A stretch of 64,000 nt of DNA, from NCBI RefSeq assembly GCF_014648035.1, contig NZ_BMQI01000004.1, positions 62,001 to 126,000 of the forward strand. Reading direction: 5' to 3'. The first letter of the stretch is position 1. Each line of letters opens with the position of its first letter. Below, in pieces: positions 38,963 to 49,181 of the stretch. A program made the position numbers and the translations under genes. A model generated the notes under the pieces. The model did not search any database. It had not been told where the DNA came from and saw only the letters and a program-made list of their open reading frames with translations. The DNA is from Shewanella algicola. Its GTDB lineage: Bacteria; Pseudomonadota; Gammaproteobacteria; Enterobacterales; Shewanellaceae.

Positions 38963-39952
38963 TTAAGCTTGTAAACAAAACACTAAAGCACGTAAATCTA
39001 AGCGTTGAATCGCCGCATCAGCCGCCGCAATAAGTTTAGGCTTTGCATGAAATGCCAAACCAAGGTCGGCCGCTTGGATCATTGGAATGTCATTTGCGCC
39101 ATCACCAATGGCAACACACTGCCCAGCCGCTATTGACCATCGCTTTGCACTTTTTGCAATCACATTAGCTTTATACTGTGCATCTACGACCTCACCCGTG
39201 ACTTCACCAATCAGCTTACCCTCTTTAATCACTAACTCATTGGCATAAGCTGCATCTAAATCGAGCAAGTGTTTTAGATGACCAACAAAAGGCGTAAAAC
39301 CACCAGAGGCCACCACTAATTTCCACTGATGCGACTTAAGCTCAGCAATCATAGACTCAATCCCTGGCATTAACGGTAAAGAGTCACATAGCGATTGAAT
39401 GATCCCCTCATCTGCGCCCGCTAATTTGGCAACACGTTCTCTAAGTGATGCCTCAAAATCTAGCTCGCCACGCATCGCACGGGCGGTTACCGCCGCAACA
39501 TCTTTACCAACGCCTGCCATGGCTGCCAATTCATCAATACACTCAATTGTTATTGCTGTGGAATCCATGTCCATCACTAATAACCCCGGCACATTAAGCT
39601 GCGCCAAAGGTTGTTGTACAAGCACGATTTCAGCGCTGACCTGTTGCGGAAAAGACATTATCCACTCGTCACTCACACTTTGAGTGGCAACCTCAAACCC
39701 GCGTAAATCGTTTTGCCTCTTAAGCTCAGCAATATGAGCCCCCGTTGGTATCAACGCTAGCCAGGATTCAATTTCCGCAGTTGCTTCAACACTAAAAATA
39801 ACACGACATCGGTAAGGCAAATGAGATTGCAACTCCAATACATATTCAGACTCTTCATAGCGGTATAAAATACGACCTTGATGTTGATAAGTCTCACAAG
39901 TCTCTGAAAATAACCAATTAAGTAAAACATTATCATGCGTTTGTTGCATCAA
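38963..39952 (-). CDS. serB: Phosphoserine phosphatase
   Basis: Last step of serine biosynthesis, hydrolysis of L-phosphoserine. HAD-superfamily motifs are intact: the nucleophile motif VMDMDSTAI (about 120-128), motif II VVASGGFTPF (about 210-219) and motif III GDGANDIPMI (about 283-292). The 329 residues include an N-terminal ACT-like regulatory region, as in E. coli SerB. It is divergent from ytjB, the same pairing as in enterics. Confidence 0.96.
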   Translation of the reverse strand: MMQQTHDNVLLNWLFSETCETYQHQGRILYRYEESEYVLELQSHLPYRCRVIFSVEATAEIESWLALIPTGAHIAELKRQNDLRGFEVATQSVSDEWIMSFPQQVSAEIVLVQQPLAQLNVPGLLVMDMDSTAITIECIDELAAMAGVGKDVAAVTARAMRGELDFEASLRERVAKLAGADEGIIQSLCDSLPLMPGIESMIAELKSHQWKLVVASGGFTPFVGHLKHLLDLDAAYANELVIKEGKLIGEVTGEVVDAQYKANVIAKSAKRWSIAAGQCVAIGDGANDIPMIQAADLGLAFHAKPKLIAAADAAIQRLDLRALVFCLQA

Positions 39953-40112
39953 CCCGGCCTCTTGGTATGTTACGACTATCTACTGACAAAAATTTCGATT
40001 AGTATAGCTTTTTGATGATTTTCTTAAAATTGAATTGTCGCTGTACCTTTTATTCACCACTAGACAACCCAAAACAGCCTTCAATTAAATAGAAAAAACA
40101 CTGAGGATTAAA

Positions 40113-40799
40113 GTGATTTTTGTTAAAGGTCTAAAGAAAAGACAAAAATTCAGCCGGATAATACAAATTATTATCGCTATATCACTGATTTTTGGTCTGA
40201 TACATTTATGGCAAGCCAGTTTGCGAAATGGTCAAAACTTACTTAACTCGCAAACTAAAGTGATGGCTCGCTTACTCGCACAACAGGCTGCTAATGGCGC
40301 AGCACCCGCTATGTATTTACAAAATGACGAACAACTTCAATGGTTAGCGTCTGCATTAGCCGCTGATCCTAAAGTTATGTCAGTGAATATTTATAATTCG
40401 CAAGGCGTTAGGCTAGCCTTTGCTCAAAGTGTGTCATTTGAGCAGCTAGAAGCAGACTCAGAAGCATTAAAAGGTTTATTGAAACCTTACCCACCATTAA
40501 TCGAAAATGTGATCCAAGATGACAACAATCTCGGTTATGTTGAGGTACGCCTAAACTTGGATATCTTTTTTGACGAGATTAAAATTTTGCACGAACAAAA
40601 CATGGAGCTTCAGCAAATGATGTTAATCGTTGCTGGCTTTATTGGCTTGTTGTTATCTCGTTCGCTATCATTTAAGCGAGCTGATTTCGACCGCCGCAAA
40701 ACACGGGCTAAACTGCGCAAAAAACCAAAGAGAGTTGCCTTGGTTGCGGAGTCTACGCAAACAGAAAATGATACTGTAGATAAAAAGCCCCTCACCTGA
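40113..40799 (+). CDS. YtjB (Smp/AhpA) family membrane protein
   Basis: A 228-residue protein with two TM segments (about 17-37 and 166-184) enclosing a periplasmic domain of about 130 residues; the C-terminal tail is strongly basic (RADFDRRKTRAKLRKK) and cytoplasmic. The divergent location next to serB is the hallmark of the YtjB/Smp family (AhpA in vibrios). The function is poorly known. The GTG start at 40113 has GAGGA 5 bases upstream. Confidence 0.86.
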   Translation: MIFVKGLKKRQKFSRIIQIIIAISLIFGLIHLWQASLRNGQNLLNSQTKVMARLLAQQAANGAAPAMYLQNDEQLQWLASALAADPKVMSVNIYNSQGVRLAFAQSVSFEQLEADSEALKGLLKPYPPLIENVIQDDNNLGYVEVRLNLDIFFDEIKILHEQNMELQQMMLIVAGFIGLLLSRSLSFKRADFDRRKTRAKLRKKPKRVALVAESTQTENDTVDKKPLT

Positions 40800-40819
40800 G
40801 GTGCTGCACGCTGGAGATA

Positions 40820-40852
40820 AAAAAAGGGGCGCTCAATGAGCACCCCTTTTTA
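40820..40852. terminator. Bidirectional terminator between ytjB and deoD
   Basis: AAAAGGGG, a single C/A mismatch, GCTC, AAT, GAGC and CCCCTTTT form a long stem with A and T tracts on the two sides, between convergent genes. Confidence 0.92.
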
Positions 40853-40867
40853 ATATAACGTTATAGA

Positions 40868-41578
40868 TTACAGTGTTAATGCTGCATCTAAAGTCATCAC
40901 GATCATGTCGTTGAAGGTAGTTTGACGCTCATCAGAAGTGGTTTTTTCACCAGTACGGATGTGGTCAGATACAGTCACAACACATAATGCTTTAGCACCT
41001 AATTCATGTGCTACGCCGTATAAACCTGCCGCTTCCATTTCAACGCCTAATACACCCATTTTTTCCATCACGTCAAACATCTGTGGATCTGGAGTGTAAA
41101 ATAGGTCAGCTGAGAAAACGTTACCTACACGGATTTTAGTGCCGTGAGTTTTAGCAGAATCGACCACTGCGCTCATTAAGCTAAAGTCTGCAATTGCTGC
41201 AAAATCATTATCTTTAAAACGTAAACGGTTTACTTTAGAGTCAGTGCAAGCACCCATACCAATGATCACGTCACGTACTTTTACGTCAGTGCTAATAGCG
41301 CCACAAGTACCAACACGGATTAAGTTTTTAACACCGTAGTCTTTGATAAGCTCATGAGCATAGATTGAACAAGATGGAATACCCATGCCGCTGCCCATTA
41401 CAGAAATACGCTTACCTTTATAGGTACCCGTAAAACCTAGCATGTTACGAACATCTGTTACTTGCTCAACATTTTCTAAAAATGTTTCAGCAATGTATTT
41501 TGCACGTAATGGATCGCCTGGAAACAGTACAGTTTCAGCAAAAGCACCTTCTACAGCATTAATATGTGGTGTAGCCAT
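40868..41578 (-). CDS. deoD: Purine nucleoside phosphorylase DeoD
   Basis: Phosphorolysis of purine (deoxy)nucleosides to free base and (deoxy)ribose 1-phosphate. The 236 residues are of the hexameric bacterial class. The start MATPHINA, the phosphate-site segment FPGDPLRA (about 19-26), MGSGMGIPS (about 61-69), VGTCGA (about 87-92) and the catalytic region TVSDHI (Asp near 204) are intact. It is last in deoCABD, after a 103-base gap from deoB. Confidence 0.97.
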   Translation of the reverse strand: MATPHINAVEGAFAETVLFPGDPLRAKYIAETFLENVEQVTDVRNMLGFTGTYKGKRISVMGSGMGIPSCSIYAHELIKDYGVKNLIRVGTCGAISTDVKVRDVIIGMGACTDSKVNRLRFKDNDFAAIADFSLMSAVVDSAKTHGTKIRVGNVFSADLFYTPDPQMFDVMEKMGVLGVEMEAAGLYGVAHELGAKALCVVTVSDHIRTGEKTTSDERQTTFNDMIVMTLDAALTL

Positions 41579-41681
41579 GTTATAACCCCTATGTTTCTAT
41601 TTTATTTGATCTTGCTTTAATAATATCGACAGTTTAGCAAACACATTGAACTATATATAGAACCGTCGTTTGAAAATGTGA

Positions 41682-42899
41682 CTAATTAATAAAAGATTCA
41701 CCATAATTCATTGGTTCTAGCTTAAAGTAGCTCGCAATAGACTGGCCGATATCAGCAAATGACTGACGACGGCCTAATGAACCTGCAGGTAAACCTGCTC
41801 CATAAGCTAATACTGGTACACGTTCACGAGTGTGTTCTGTCCCTACCCAAGTCGGATCGCAGCCGTGATCTGCGGTAAACACAACCAAATCGTCTGGCTG
41901 TAAAATCGCAAAAAGTTCAGGTAAACGAGAATCAAAGTACTCTAATGCTTTAGCATAACCGGCAGTGTCACGACGGTGGCCATAATGAGAGTCGAAATCA
42001 ACAAAGTTAGTAAACACGATGGTGTTATCACCTGCGCGTTTGATTTGCGCTAATGTTTCGTCAAATAACTCTTCTAATCCTGTCGCTTTAAACTTTTGCG
42101 TAATACCGCTGTGGGCATAAATGTCAGCAATTTTACCAATACTAACCACTTCACCGCCGGCGTCTTTCATTTTATCTAAAATAGTAGGTGCTGGGGGTAA
42201 TACCGCATAGTCATGTCGATTACCAGTACGAGCAAAATCTGCAGGGCCAGTACCAACAAAAGGACGCGCAATAACACGGCCGATGTTATAAGGCTCAAGT
42301 TCTTCGCGAGCAATTTTGCATAAGTTGTACAGGTTTTCTATACCGAATGTTTCTTCATGGCATGCCACTTGAAATACCGAGTCAGCAGAGGTGTAGAAAA
42401 TAGGCTTACCTGTTTTCATGTGCTCTTCGCCAAGCTCTTCAAGAATTTGGGTACCAGATGCATGACAGTTACCTAAAAACCCGTCTAAGCCAGCACGTTT
42501 AAGAATTTTATCTGTCAGCTCTTTCGGGAAAGAGTTGGTTAAGTCACTGAAGTAACCCCATTCATACAGAACAGGTACACCCGCCATCTCCCAGTGACCA
42601 CTTGGAGTATCTTTACCAGAACTGAGCTCGTCTGCATGGCCGTAAGCACCAATCACTTCTACATCAGCATTAAAGCCATCAGCAAATTTACCCGTGCTCT
42701 CAAAGCCTGCATGACCCAAACCTAACTTAGCTAAGTTAGGCAGCTTTAAAGGTCCTTGACGGCCTACATCAGCCTTGCCTTCTGCACACGCCTGAGCAAT
42801 GTGGCCAAAAGTATCAGAACCGACATCACCAAATTTTTCAGCATCGGTAGCAGCCCCCAGGCCAAAAGAATCTAGCATTAAAATAAAAGTACGTTTCAT
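41682..42899 (-). CDS. deoB: Phosphopentomutase
   Basis: Converts (deoxy)ribose 1-phosphate to the 5-phosphate. This is a 405-residue, alkaline-phosphatase-like metalloenzyme with metal ligands in [12 protein letters not shown] (about 6-17), [13 protein letters not shown] (about 303-315) and [10 protein letters not shown] (about 344-353). The phosphoacceptor Thr lies in [13 protein letters not shown] (about 92-104). It is in the deo operon, 11 bases after deoA. Confidence 0.97.
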   Translation of the reverse strand: MKRTFILMLDSFGLGAATDAEKFGDVGSDTFGHIAQACAEGKADVGRQGPLKLPNLAKLGLGHAGFESTGKFADGFNADVEVIGAYGHADELSSGKDTPSGHWEMAGVPVLYEWGYFSDLTNSFPKELTDKILKRAGLDGFLGNCHASGTQILEELGEEHMKTGKPIFYTSADSVFQVACHEETFGIENLYNLCKIAREELEPYNIGRVIARPFVGTGPADFARTGNRHDYAVLPPAPTILDKMKDAGGEVVSIGKIADIYAHSGITQKFKATGLEELFDETLAQIKRAGDNTIVFTNFVDFDSHYGHRRDTAGYAKALEYFDSRLPELFAILQPDDLVVFTADHGCDPTWVGTEHTRERVPVLAYGAGLPAGSLGRRQSFADIGQSIASYFKLEPMNYGESFIN

Positions 42900-42910
42900 T
42901 GTGTTTTCCT

Positions 42911-44242
42911 TTATAAATCTGAAGCGCGAATGTAGCGATAAATTTCAGGCGTCTTTTCAGGCGCGTTATCACTCACCACGATTGCTTGTTGAACTGCCGC
43001 AGCAGCTTCTGCAAAGGCGTCTTCAGATTGAGCATGGATCATCGCTAACGGGACATCTTTGTTAACTTCTTGACCCAATGCACAAACTTGAGTTAATCCG
43101 ACACTATAATCAAGCGCGTCACCCGGTTTGCGACGTCCACCACCTAACGTGACAACGGCTAAACCAAGCTCGCGGGTATCCATTTGGTAAGCAAAGCCGG
43201 AAGTATTGGCATAAACTGGACGAATAATCTTCGCATGAGGCAGATACTTGTCATAAGCCTCAACAAAATCAGTTGGACCGCCTAAACCAGAGACCATTTT
43301 AGCAAATGCTTCAGCTGCTTTACCATTATCTAATACAGTATTTAGTTTATTACGAGCATCGGCTTCGTTTTGTGCAATACCGCCCAAAACAAGCATTTCA
43401 GCACATAAGCCCATAGTGACAGCATATAAACGTGGGTTACGGTATTGACCAGTTAAAAACTGAATAGCTTCGCGCACTTCAACCGCATTACCCGCACAAG
43501 AAGCCAATACTTGGTTCATGTCTGTCAGTAATGCAGTAGTTTTAGTACCCGCGCCATTAGCAACGGCGGTAATACTGCGAGCTAATTCTTCAGACGCTTC
43601 GTAAGTAGGCATAAATGCACCGCTACCGACTTTGACATCCATGGCTAGCGCATCAAGACCTGCTGCCAATTTTTTCGATAAAATAGAAGCGGTAATAAGC
43701 GGGATAGACTCAACAGTAGCAGTGTTATCACGAATAGAATAAAAGCGTTTATCAGCAGGCACGAGATCGCCAGTTTGGCCGATAATAGCCACACCAGCCT
43801 CTTTTACCACTTTGCGAAATAACTCACTAGATGGCTCAGTTTGGTAACCAGGAATGGCATCAAATTTGTCGAGTGTACCACCGGTATGGCCTAAACCACG
43901 TCCAGAAATCATGGGTACATAACCACCACAAGCTGCTGCCATAGGGCCAAGCATCAGGCTAATAACATCTCCTACGCCACCAGTACTGTGCTTATCAATA
44001 ATAGGGCCGTCTACTCGTAATGCATCCCAATTTAATACAGTACCAGAATCACGCATGGCACTTGTTAGTGCGATACGTTCATCCATATTCATGTCCTGGA
44101 AATAAACTGCCATACCAAATGCCGCAATCTGACCTTCAGATACGGTATTGTGAGTAATGCCATTAACAAAGAATTGGATTTCGGCTGTGCTTAGCGCTTC
44201 GCCGTTGCGTTTTTTACGGATAATCTCTTGAGCAAGAAACAT
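42911..44242 (-). CDS. deoA: Thymidine phosphorylase
   Basis: Phosphorolysis of thymidine and deoxyuridine. The ATG at 44242 ([14 protein letters not shown], 443 residues) corresponds to the known E. coli start; the longer frame adds only an MPKGGCI lead. Phosphate and base contacts are visible in KHSTGGVGD (about 84-92) and [14 protein letters not shown] (about 113-126). It is second gene of the deo operon, after deoC. Confidence 0.97.
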   Translation of the reverse strand: MFLAQEIIRKKRNGEALSTAEIQFFVNGITHNTVSEGQIAAFGMAVYFQDMNMDERIALTSAMRDSGTVLNWDALRVDGPIIDKHSTGGVGDVISLMLGPMAAACGGYVPMISGRGLGHTGGTLDKFDAIPGYQTEPSSELFRKVVKEAGVAIIGQTGDLVPADKRFYSIRDNTATVESIPLITASILSKKLAAGLDALAMDVKVGSGAFMPTYEASEELARSITAVANGAGTKTTALLTDMNQVLASCAGNAVEVREAIQFLTGQYRNPRLYAVTMGLCAEMLVLGGIAQNEADARNKLNTVLDNGKAAEAFAKMVSGLGGPTDFVEAYDKYLPHAKIIRPVYANTSGFAYQMDTRELGLAVVTLGGGRRKPGDALDYSVGLTQVCALGQEVNKDVPLAMIHAQSEDAFAEAAAAVQQAIVVSDNAPEKTPEIYRYIRASDL

Positions 44243-44388
44243 AATACATCCCCCTTTAGGCAACCCATCACCTTTAGGATCGCCATTAATATAGGAATAC
44301 TATCGTATGATAGTGTCTTTAGATAACGCATTGATGCGTCATCTAAAGTGAAGATAAAACCTAGCAGAACTCCACTAGACTATTGTCA

Positions 44389-45162
44389 TTAGTAACCTGA
44401 AGTCGGTTTAGGCGCGTCTGACAACTCTAATGTGTGCAATAAGCTATTTAATAGGCTTGATGCGCCAAAACGGAATGTTTGGGGAGTCACCCAATCATCG
44501 CCTAAAATGCGTGCTGCTAGACCTAAAAACTCGGCGGTTTGTGCTGCATCACGTACGCCACCGGCTGGCTTAAAGCCAACGTTACGGTTTTTTTCGCTGA
44601 TAACGGTTAACATAATTTCAGCGGCTTCTAATGTGGCATTAACCGGTACTTTACCGGTTGATGTTTTGATAAAGTCGGCACCAGCATCAATTGATATTTC
44701 AGATGCTTTACGGATTAGCGCAGGGTCTTTTAACTCACCAGACTCAATGATGACCTTAAGAATGGCCGCATCGCCACATTCTTCTTTACAGGCTTTAACA
44801 AGCTCAAAACCAACCGTTTCATTGCCGTCCATTAATGCACGATATGGGAATACCACATCCACTTCATCAGCACCGTAAGCAACAGCTGCACGAGTTTCTA
44901 ATACCGCAATCGCAATATCATCGTTACCGTGTGGGAAGTTAGTTACTGTGGCGATTTTGATATCTTCACAGTCAAGCTCATTTAGCGTTTTACGCGCAAT
45001 AGGAATAAAACGTGGGTAAATACAGATAGCGGCAGTATTGCCAGCAGGTGATTTAGCTTTGTGGCACAAGTCGATCACTTTTTGATCGGTATCATCGTCA
45101 TTTAATGTGGTTAAATCCATTAAAGAAATGCCAAGTTGCGCCGCTTTTTTTAAATCAGTCAT
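44389..45162 (-). CDS. deoC: Deoxyribose-phosphate aldolase
   Basis: Splits deoxyribose 5-phosphate to acetaldehyde and glyceraldehyde 3-phosphate. This is a 257-residue class I aldolase; the Schiff-base lysine is in FIKTSTGK (about 164-171) and the second lysine in [11 protein letters not shown] (about 195-205). It is the first gene of the minus-strand deoCABD operon. No recognisable CRP or CytR site is seen directly upstream, although these control the E. coli operon. Confidence 0.97.
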   Translation of the reverse strand: MTDLKKAAQLGISLMDLTTLNDDDTDQKVIDLCHKAKSPAGNTAAICIYPRFIPIARKTLNELDCEDIKIATVTNFPHGNDDIAIAVLETRAAVAYGADEVDVVFPYRALMDGNETVGFELVKACKEECGDAAILKVIIESGELKDPALIRKASEISIDAGADFIKTSTGKVPVNATLEAAEIMLTVISEKNRNVGFKPAGGVRDAAQTAEFLGLAARILGDDWVTPQTFRFGASSLLNSLLHTLELSDAPKPTSGY

Positions 45163-45557
45163 TATTGCTCTCCAAACGAAAAATCAAAGTAGATAAATTT
45201 TTATTCAGGCAACACTAGGTAACAGGCATATGATTATTATTATGGCCGGGCCTTCAGTATTGCCAGTAAATCTAGGTGATATTTACTAACCTAAGTATTC
45301 AATCTGATAACGAGTACCACGACTTGAATCCTTGAAGACCGGAAAAGATAAAACAAAGACAGTTGTTTCAACCATTCCGCGAAAAATCCATTTTAGCGCG
45401 CGAAAATAAAACTTTGTAGAGTACAAACCTTTATATAAAACTACGATACTTAGACAATAATTTTAGATAAAGATTTCAATAATTGGGTTGTTTTTTCTTT
45501 TTATTTTTAAAATTTGGAGCCGCAATCTGCGGCTCCAACATATTCACTATACCAATC
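45163..45557. promoter_or_regulatory. deoC upstream region and tsx 3' end
   Basis: Contains the tsx terminator at its right side and, toward deoC, an AT-rich region that must hold the deo promoter. A short inverted repeat AAAAT-CC-ATTTT lies at about 45383-45396, flanked by GCG-rich bases. No CRP consensus is seen. Confidence 0.4.
45500..45538 (-). terminator. Terminator of tsx
   Basis: On the minus strand, TGGAGCCGCA, GAT, TGCGGCTCCA (10-bp perfect stem, 45515-45537) runs into AATTTTAAAAAT and T-rich sequence. Confidence 0.85.
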
Positions 45558-46415
45558 TTAGAACTTGTATGTCGCTGTAAAGTAATGCGTGAAACCTGTA
45601 GATTCGAAGTACTTAGAATCTTCAATCAAGTACGCATCTTTATAGCCTTTCAAGCCATAACCAAGTGCAAAGCGATCTGAATGCCAGTGAATCCCCTGGT
45701 AAGAGATAATGCTTTGTTCTGCTTGAGAGCGACCTTGGAATTCATCATCAGCAATCTGCCAATCGATGTAACCTTGGTAAGATAGGAAGCTACCGTTTTC
45801 AAAGAAGTAGAAAGGTTTGAACCAGTTGGTGGCAATATGGATACCATTCCAATCTTTAGCTTCAATGTTGTAGTAACCCATTACGTTTAGGCCAATTTTA
45901 CCTAACCATGGGATTTCAACATCAGAACCAAGACCGATCTTAGCGTTGTTTACATCACCGTCACCACGACCGTTTGATCCATCAGCGCTATAAATATTGT
46001 TCGCACCACCGCCCCATTCAAATAATGTTGCTATGTAAAGCTCTTTAACTGGACCAAAAGAAAGGTCTTTGCCAGTTAATGCATCTAAAGAAAGACGAGG
46101 AGCGAACTTCATGAACATTTTAGGAGAACCATCTTTGTCAGATGCATCATGTTCAGTTAAGTTAAACACATCAACGTAACCGTATAGGTCCCAAAGACCT
46201 GAACGACCGCCAAATTCCATCTCTAAGTAGTCATGACCAGTATGAGCAGCAGGAGAACGAGGAACCTCTTCATACGCATACATCAAGTTGAACTGCATCC
46301 ATTTGTAATCATTCTTATGGATGTCGCCATCACTAAAGTCAGTAGCAGAAGCAGTAAAAGATGTTCCAGCTAGAGCAAGAGTACTTGCTAATGCAACAGT
46401 TTTTAAATTTATCAT
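45558..46415 (-). CDS. tsx: Nucleoside-specific outer-membrane channel Tsx/OmpK family
   Basis: Outer-membrane beta-barrel channel for nucleosides. The ATG at 46415 (MINLKTVALAS, 285 residues) has GGGG 6 bases upstream; ATGs at 46418 and 46427 are also in frame. The signal peptide ends at TASA, near residue 24. The mature part has repeated amphipathic strands with aromatic girdles and ends YFTATYKF, with the C-terminal Phe required for outer-membrane assembly. It sits between nupC and deoCABD, so nucleoside uptake is its natural job. Confidence 0.92.
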   Translation of the reverse strand: MINLKTVALASTLALAGTSFTASATDFSDGDIHKNDYKWMQFNLMYAYEEVPRSPAAHTGHDYLEMEFGGRSGLWDLYGYVDVFNLTEHDASDKDGSPKMFMKFAPRLSLDALTGKDLSFGPVKELYIATLFEWGGGANNIYSADGSNGRGDGDVNNAKIGLGSDVEIPWLGKIGLNVMGYYNIEAKDWNGIHIATNWFKPFYFFENGSFLSYQGYIDWQIADDEFQGRSQAEQSIISYQGIHWHSDRFALGYGLKGYKDAYLIEDSKYFESTGFTHYFTATYKF

Positions 46416-46541
46416 CATCAACCCCATATATTATTAAACTATCTTTTTGGATAGCACTTCTTTTCTAATCAATCGTATTTTACCGCTAATAGTACAAATC
46501 ACAACAATTAATCGATAAAAAACGAATACAAAATTCTATTT

Positions 46542-46557
46542 TGTGAACAATATCGCG
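46542..46557 (-). promoter_or_regulatory. Candidate CRP-type site upstream of tsx
   Basis: TGTGA-ACAATA-TCGCG matches TGTGA-N6-TCACA at 8 of 10 positions, with one half perfect. It lies 127 bases before the tsx start. CRP/CytR control of tsx is known in E. coli; here it is only a sequence match. Confidence 0.35.
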
Positions 46558-46700
46558 ACATAATGCCTACATATTGATAACAACACTCATTGATACTAAC
46601 TAGCGGTTTTAAAGCATCCTCTTTCGCAGTAATCAATCAGTTGTCGTGTCACATCGGAAATGGTGGATTAACACAAAAATCAATAACAATGTTCTTATTA

Positions 46701-46760
46701 CACTGGGTCTCTATCGTTATAAGTGTAAAGACCCAGTGTGATAGGAGATAACCTCCTATC
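46701..46760 (-). other. Two tandem hairpins after nupC
   Basis: CACTGGGTCT (46701-46710) with AGACCCAGTG (46729-46738), and GATAGGAG (46740-46747) with CTCCTATC (46753-46760). Both stems are perfect. They begin 13 bases after the nupC stop on the minus strand, and no T tract follows. Confidence 0.75.
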
Positions 46761-46772
46761 AATACTCTTAAC

Positions 46773-48032
46773 TTAGATAGCTAAGAATAAACCTGCTAAT
46801 GTCGCGCTCATTAAGTTAGCTAATGAACCAGCGATAACAGCACGGATACCTAATTTTGCAAGGTCATGGCGACGTGAAGGAGCCATAGCACCTAAACCAC
46901 CAAGTAAGATTGCAATAGAAGATAAGTTAGCGAATCCACACAGTGCAAATGAGATAATCGCTTTAGTACGATCAGTCATCACTGCTTGTGTTGCTTCAAC
47001 TAAGATACCGCCATCAGCAACATCTTTTAGGTATGGAGCAAAGTTTAAGTAAGCAACGAATTCGTTTACAACAATCTTTTGACCGATGAAAGAACCTGCA
47101 ACTAATGCTTCGTTCCAAGGTACACCGATTAAGAATGCTAAAGGCATGAAGATATAACCAAGGATAAGTTCTAGAGTAATACCCTCTAGACCAAACCAAC
47201 CTGTTACACCACCAATGATGCCGTTGATCATGGCAATTAAGCCAACGAATGCAATCAACATTGCACCAACATTTAACGCTAGGCTCATACCAGATGAAGC
47301 ACCACCAGCAGCAGCGTCTAATACGTTAGCTGGCTTATCAGGATCTTCTGGTAACTCATCCATTTCGTTAATAGCAGTTTCTGTTTCAGGGTGCATCAGT
47401 TTGGCCATTAATAGACCACCTGGTGCTGCCATGAATGACGCTGCAACTAAGTATTGAATAGGTACACCCATTTGCGCGTAACCCGCTAGTACAGAACCAG
47501 CGATTGAGGCTAAACCACCCACCATGATGGCGAATAATTCAGACTGAGTCATTGTGGCAATGAACGGACGAACAACTAAAGGCGCTTCAGTTTGACCAAC
47601 AAAGATGTTGGCTGTAGCAGACATAGACTCTGTACGGCTTGTGCCTAATGCTTTTTGTAAACCACCACCAATAATACGAATGATCCACTGCATAATGCCT
47701 AAGTAGTAAAGCACTGCAATTAAAGAAGAGAAGAATACAATGACGGGTAATACGTTAATGGCAAAAATAAAACCAACTTTAAAGTTAGCTAAATCACCAA
47801 ATAAGAAGCTAATACCACTTTGTGCATAACTAATTACACTTGATACAGCGTCAGAAACACCTTTCAGAATATCTTTACCGATTGGAACATATAATACGAA
47901 GCCGGCGAAGAATGCTTGAATTGCTAAAGCACCACCAACAGTACGTATACTAATTGCTTTTTTATTGTTTGATAGTAAGAAACCTATCGCAAGTAGGGTG
48001 ACCACCCCTACTAAACTCATTAAAATATCCAT
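46773..48032 (-). CDS. nupC: Concentrative nucleoside transporter (NupC / vcCNT type)
   Basis: Inner-membrane ion-coupled nucleoside symporter of the CNT family, 419 residues. Substrate-site motifs match those of the Vibrio cholerae CNT: VGQTEAP (about 147-153), VVNEFVAYL (about 324-332) and CGFANLSS (about 363-370). The N-terminal three TM segments, paired hairpins and the ALVAGSFIGQK segment are all present. It is upstream of tsx and deoCABD on the same strand, so imported nucleosides feed the deo enzymes. Confidence 0.95.
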   Translation of the reverse strand: MDILMSLVGVVTLLAIGFLLSNNKKAISIRTVGGALAIQAFFAGFVLYVPIGKDILKGVSDAVSSVISYAQSGISFLFGDLANFKVGFIFAINVLPVIVFFSSLIAVLYYLGIMQWIIRIIGGGLQKALGTSRTESMSATANIFVGQTEAPLVVRPFIATMTQSELFAIMVGGLASIAGSVLAGYAQMGVPIQYLVAASFMAAPGGLLMAKLMHPETETAINEMDELPEDPDKPANVLDAAAGGASSGMSLALNVGAMLIAFVGLIAMINGIIGGVTGWFGLEGITLELILGYIFMPLAFLIGVPWNEALVAGSFIGQKIVVNEFVAYLNFAPYLKDVADGGILVEATQAVMTDRTKAIISFALCGFANLSSIAILLGGLGAMAPSRRHDLAKLGIRAVIAGSLANLMSATLAGLFLAI

Positions 48033-48112
48033 TAATCATCACCCTTTTGTTAACAGTTTTTTTGAATGTTGTTAACTCACCTAATTTCCGTTGATGATTA
48101 TAACTGAGCGTG

Positions 48113-48130
48113 AAACGAAAAGCGTCGTTT
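48113..48130. promoter_or_regulatory. Inverted repeat upstream of nupC
   Basis: AAACGA-AAAGCG-TCGTTT: a perfect 6-bp inverted repeat with a 6-base centre, 81 bases before the nupC ATG. It is operator-like and not a match to any consensus I can name with confidence. Confidence 0.4.
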
Positions 48131-48209
48131 TGATCAACTTTTTAGAGTTTAATTTCAATCTCTTAGGCAATAAAACCAAAATTTACGCAATCCGTTTCAA
48201 AAAAAACAA

Positions 48210-48971
48210 TTAAAGCTCAAACAGTTGCACTGCATTTTTATTCAACTGTTCTAATATACAGACAGTTTCAGTTTTCTTTAAAAATGAGATTTCGGACACA
48301 ATTCTGGTTAATGTTAAAGGGGTATTACGTTGATTCACTTCATCGAAAGGACTCATACTGGGTGAATCCGTTTCTAATAAAAAGTGATTTAACGGTAAGT
48401 CAGTCACCGCCTGTCGAAGCTTTTTGGCACTAGGGTTGAGCAATAAACCACCAATTCCTAATTTAAAGCCGAGATCGATATATTGTTGAGCCACAATACT
48501 GTTTCCGTAAAAGCCATGTACCACACCTCCTCGGCTTAACTTGGCTTTACGTAGTAACCCTAATAATTCTTGATGCGCTTTAACCGCATGTAAAATCACT
48601 GGCAATTGATATTTTTGTGCAAGCTCTAATTGCTTCTCTAATATTAACAGTTGCTTATCAGACCAATTATGCAATTTATCTAAACCACATTCGCCCACGG
48701 CAACTAAATGCTTATTTTTTCTATATTGCTTCAACTTGGCATCTAGCTTACAAATGGCATCATCAATATCATCTGGTACATACCAAGGATGGATCCCTAG
48801 CGAAAAGTACCATTGATACTTTACAGCAATGTCCAGTTGTTTATCCCAAGCGTCCACAGTCACTCCAGGGATAATGGCAGAGGTAATGCCATGGGCAGCC
48901 ATCGCTGCGACCAACTCAGTTCTATCAGCATCAAACTCTGGCATATCAAGATGAGCATGGGTATCGATCAT
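48210..48971 (-). CDS. yjjV: TatD-family metal-dependent hydrolase, YjjV type
   Basis: TatD-fold hydrolase, 253 residues, related to DNA 3'-5' exonucleases. Metal ligands: IDTHAHLD (about 2-9), GECGLD (about 93-98), LPVILHAVKAH (about 130-140), GVVHGFYG (about 155-162) and LLETDSPSM (about 205-213). The GVVHGF and LLETDSP segments are closer to YjjV than to TatD proper, and E. coli yjjV is also near the deo operon. A role in trimming DNA for nucleoside salvage is an inference from position. Confidence 0.9.
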   Translation of the reverse strand: MIDTHAHLDMPEFDADRTELVAAMAAHGITSAIIPGVTVDAWDKQLDIAVKYQWYFSLGIHPWYVPDDIDDAICKLDAKLKQYRKNKHLVAVGECGLDKLHNWSDKQLLILEKQLELAQKYQLPVILHAVKAHQELLGLLRKAKLSRGGVVHGFYGNSIVAQQYIDLGFKLGIGGLLLNPSAKKLRQAVTDLPLNHFLLETDSPSMSPFDEVNQRNTPLTLTRIVSEISFLKKTETVCILEQLNKNAVQLFEL

Positions 48972-49124
48972 TAATCACCTACTTAGCAAATGGCACCTAT
49001 TTCGCCAACAATTGGAATCAATATAGTATCAAGCACACGCTCTTTGCTACGAACCTCTACACAAACACGTCATTTAGATACAGAAAGATACCATTGATAC
49101 TGTGACGAGCCGCTTAAAAAACAA

Positions 49125-49154
49125 TAAAAAAAGGTGGCCAAAGCCACCTTTTTA
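49125..49154 (-). terminator. Terminator of prfC
   Basis: AAAAAGGTGGC, CAAA, GCCACCTTTTT with T/A tracts on both sides, directly after the prfC stop codon. Confidence 0.92.
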
Positions 49155-49181
49155 ACATTAAAACAACATATCGATTAACAA

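Larger units (their letters stand above)
46428..46772. promoter_or_regulatory. nupC-tsx intergenic region
   Basis: Holds two tandem hairpins at its nupC side (46701-46760), a possible CRP-type site at 46542-46557 and AT-rich promoter-like sequence before tsx. No coding potential is seen. Confidence 0.6.

Noticed and set aside
44432..44878. Plus-strand 148-codon open frame
   Set aside because: Antisense to deoC; composition is typical of a shadow frame.
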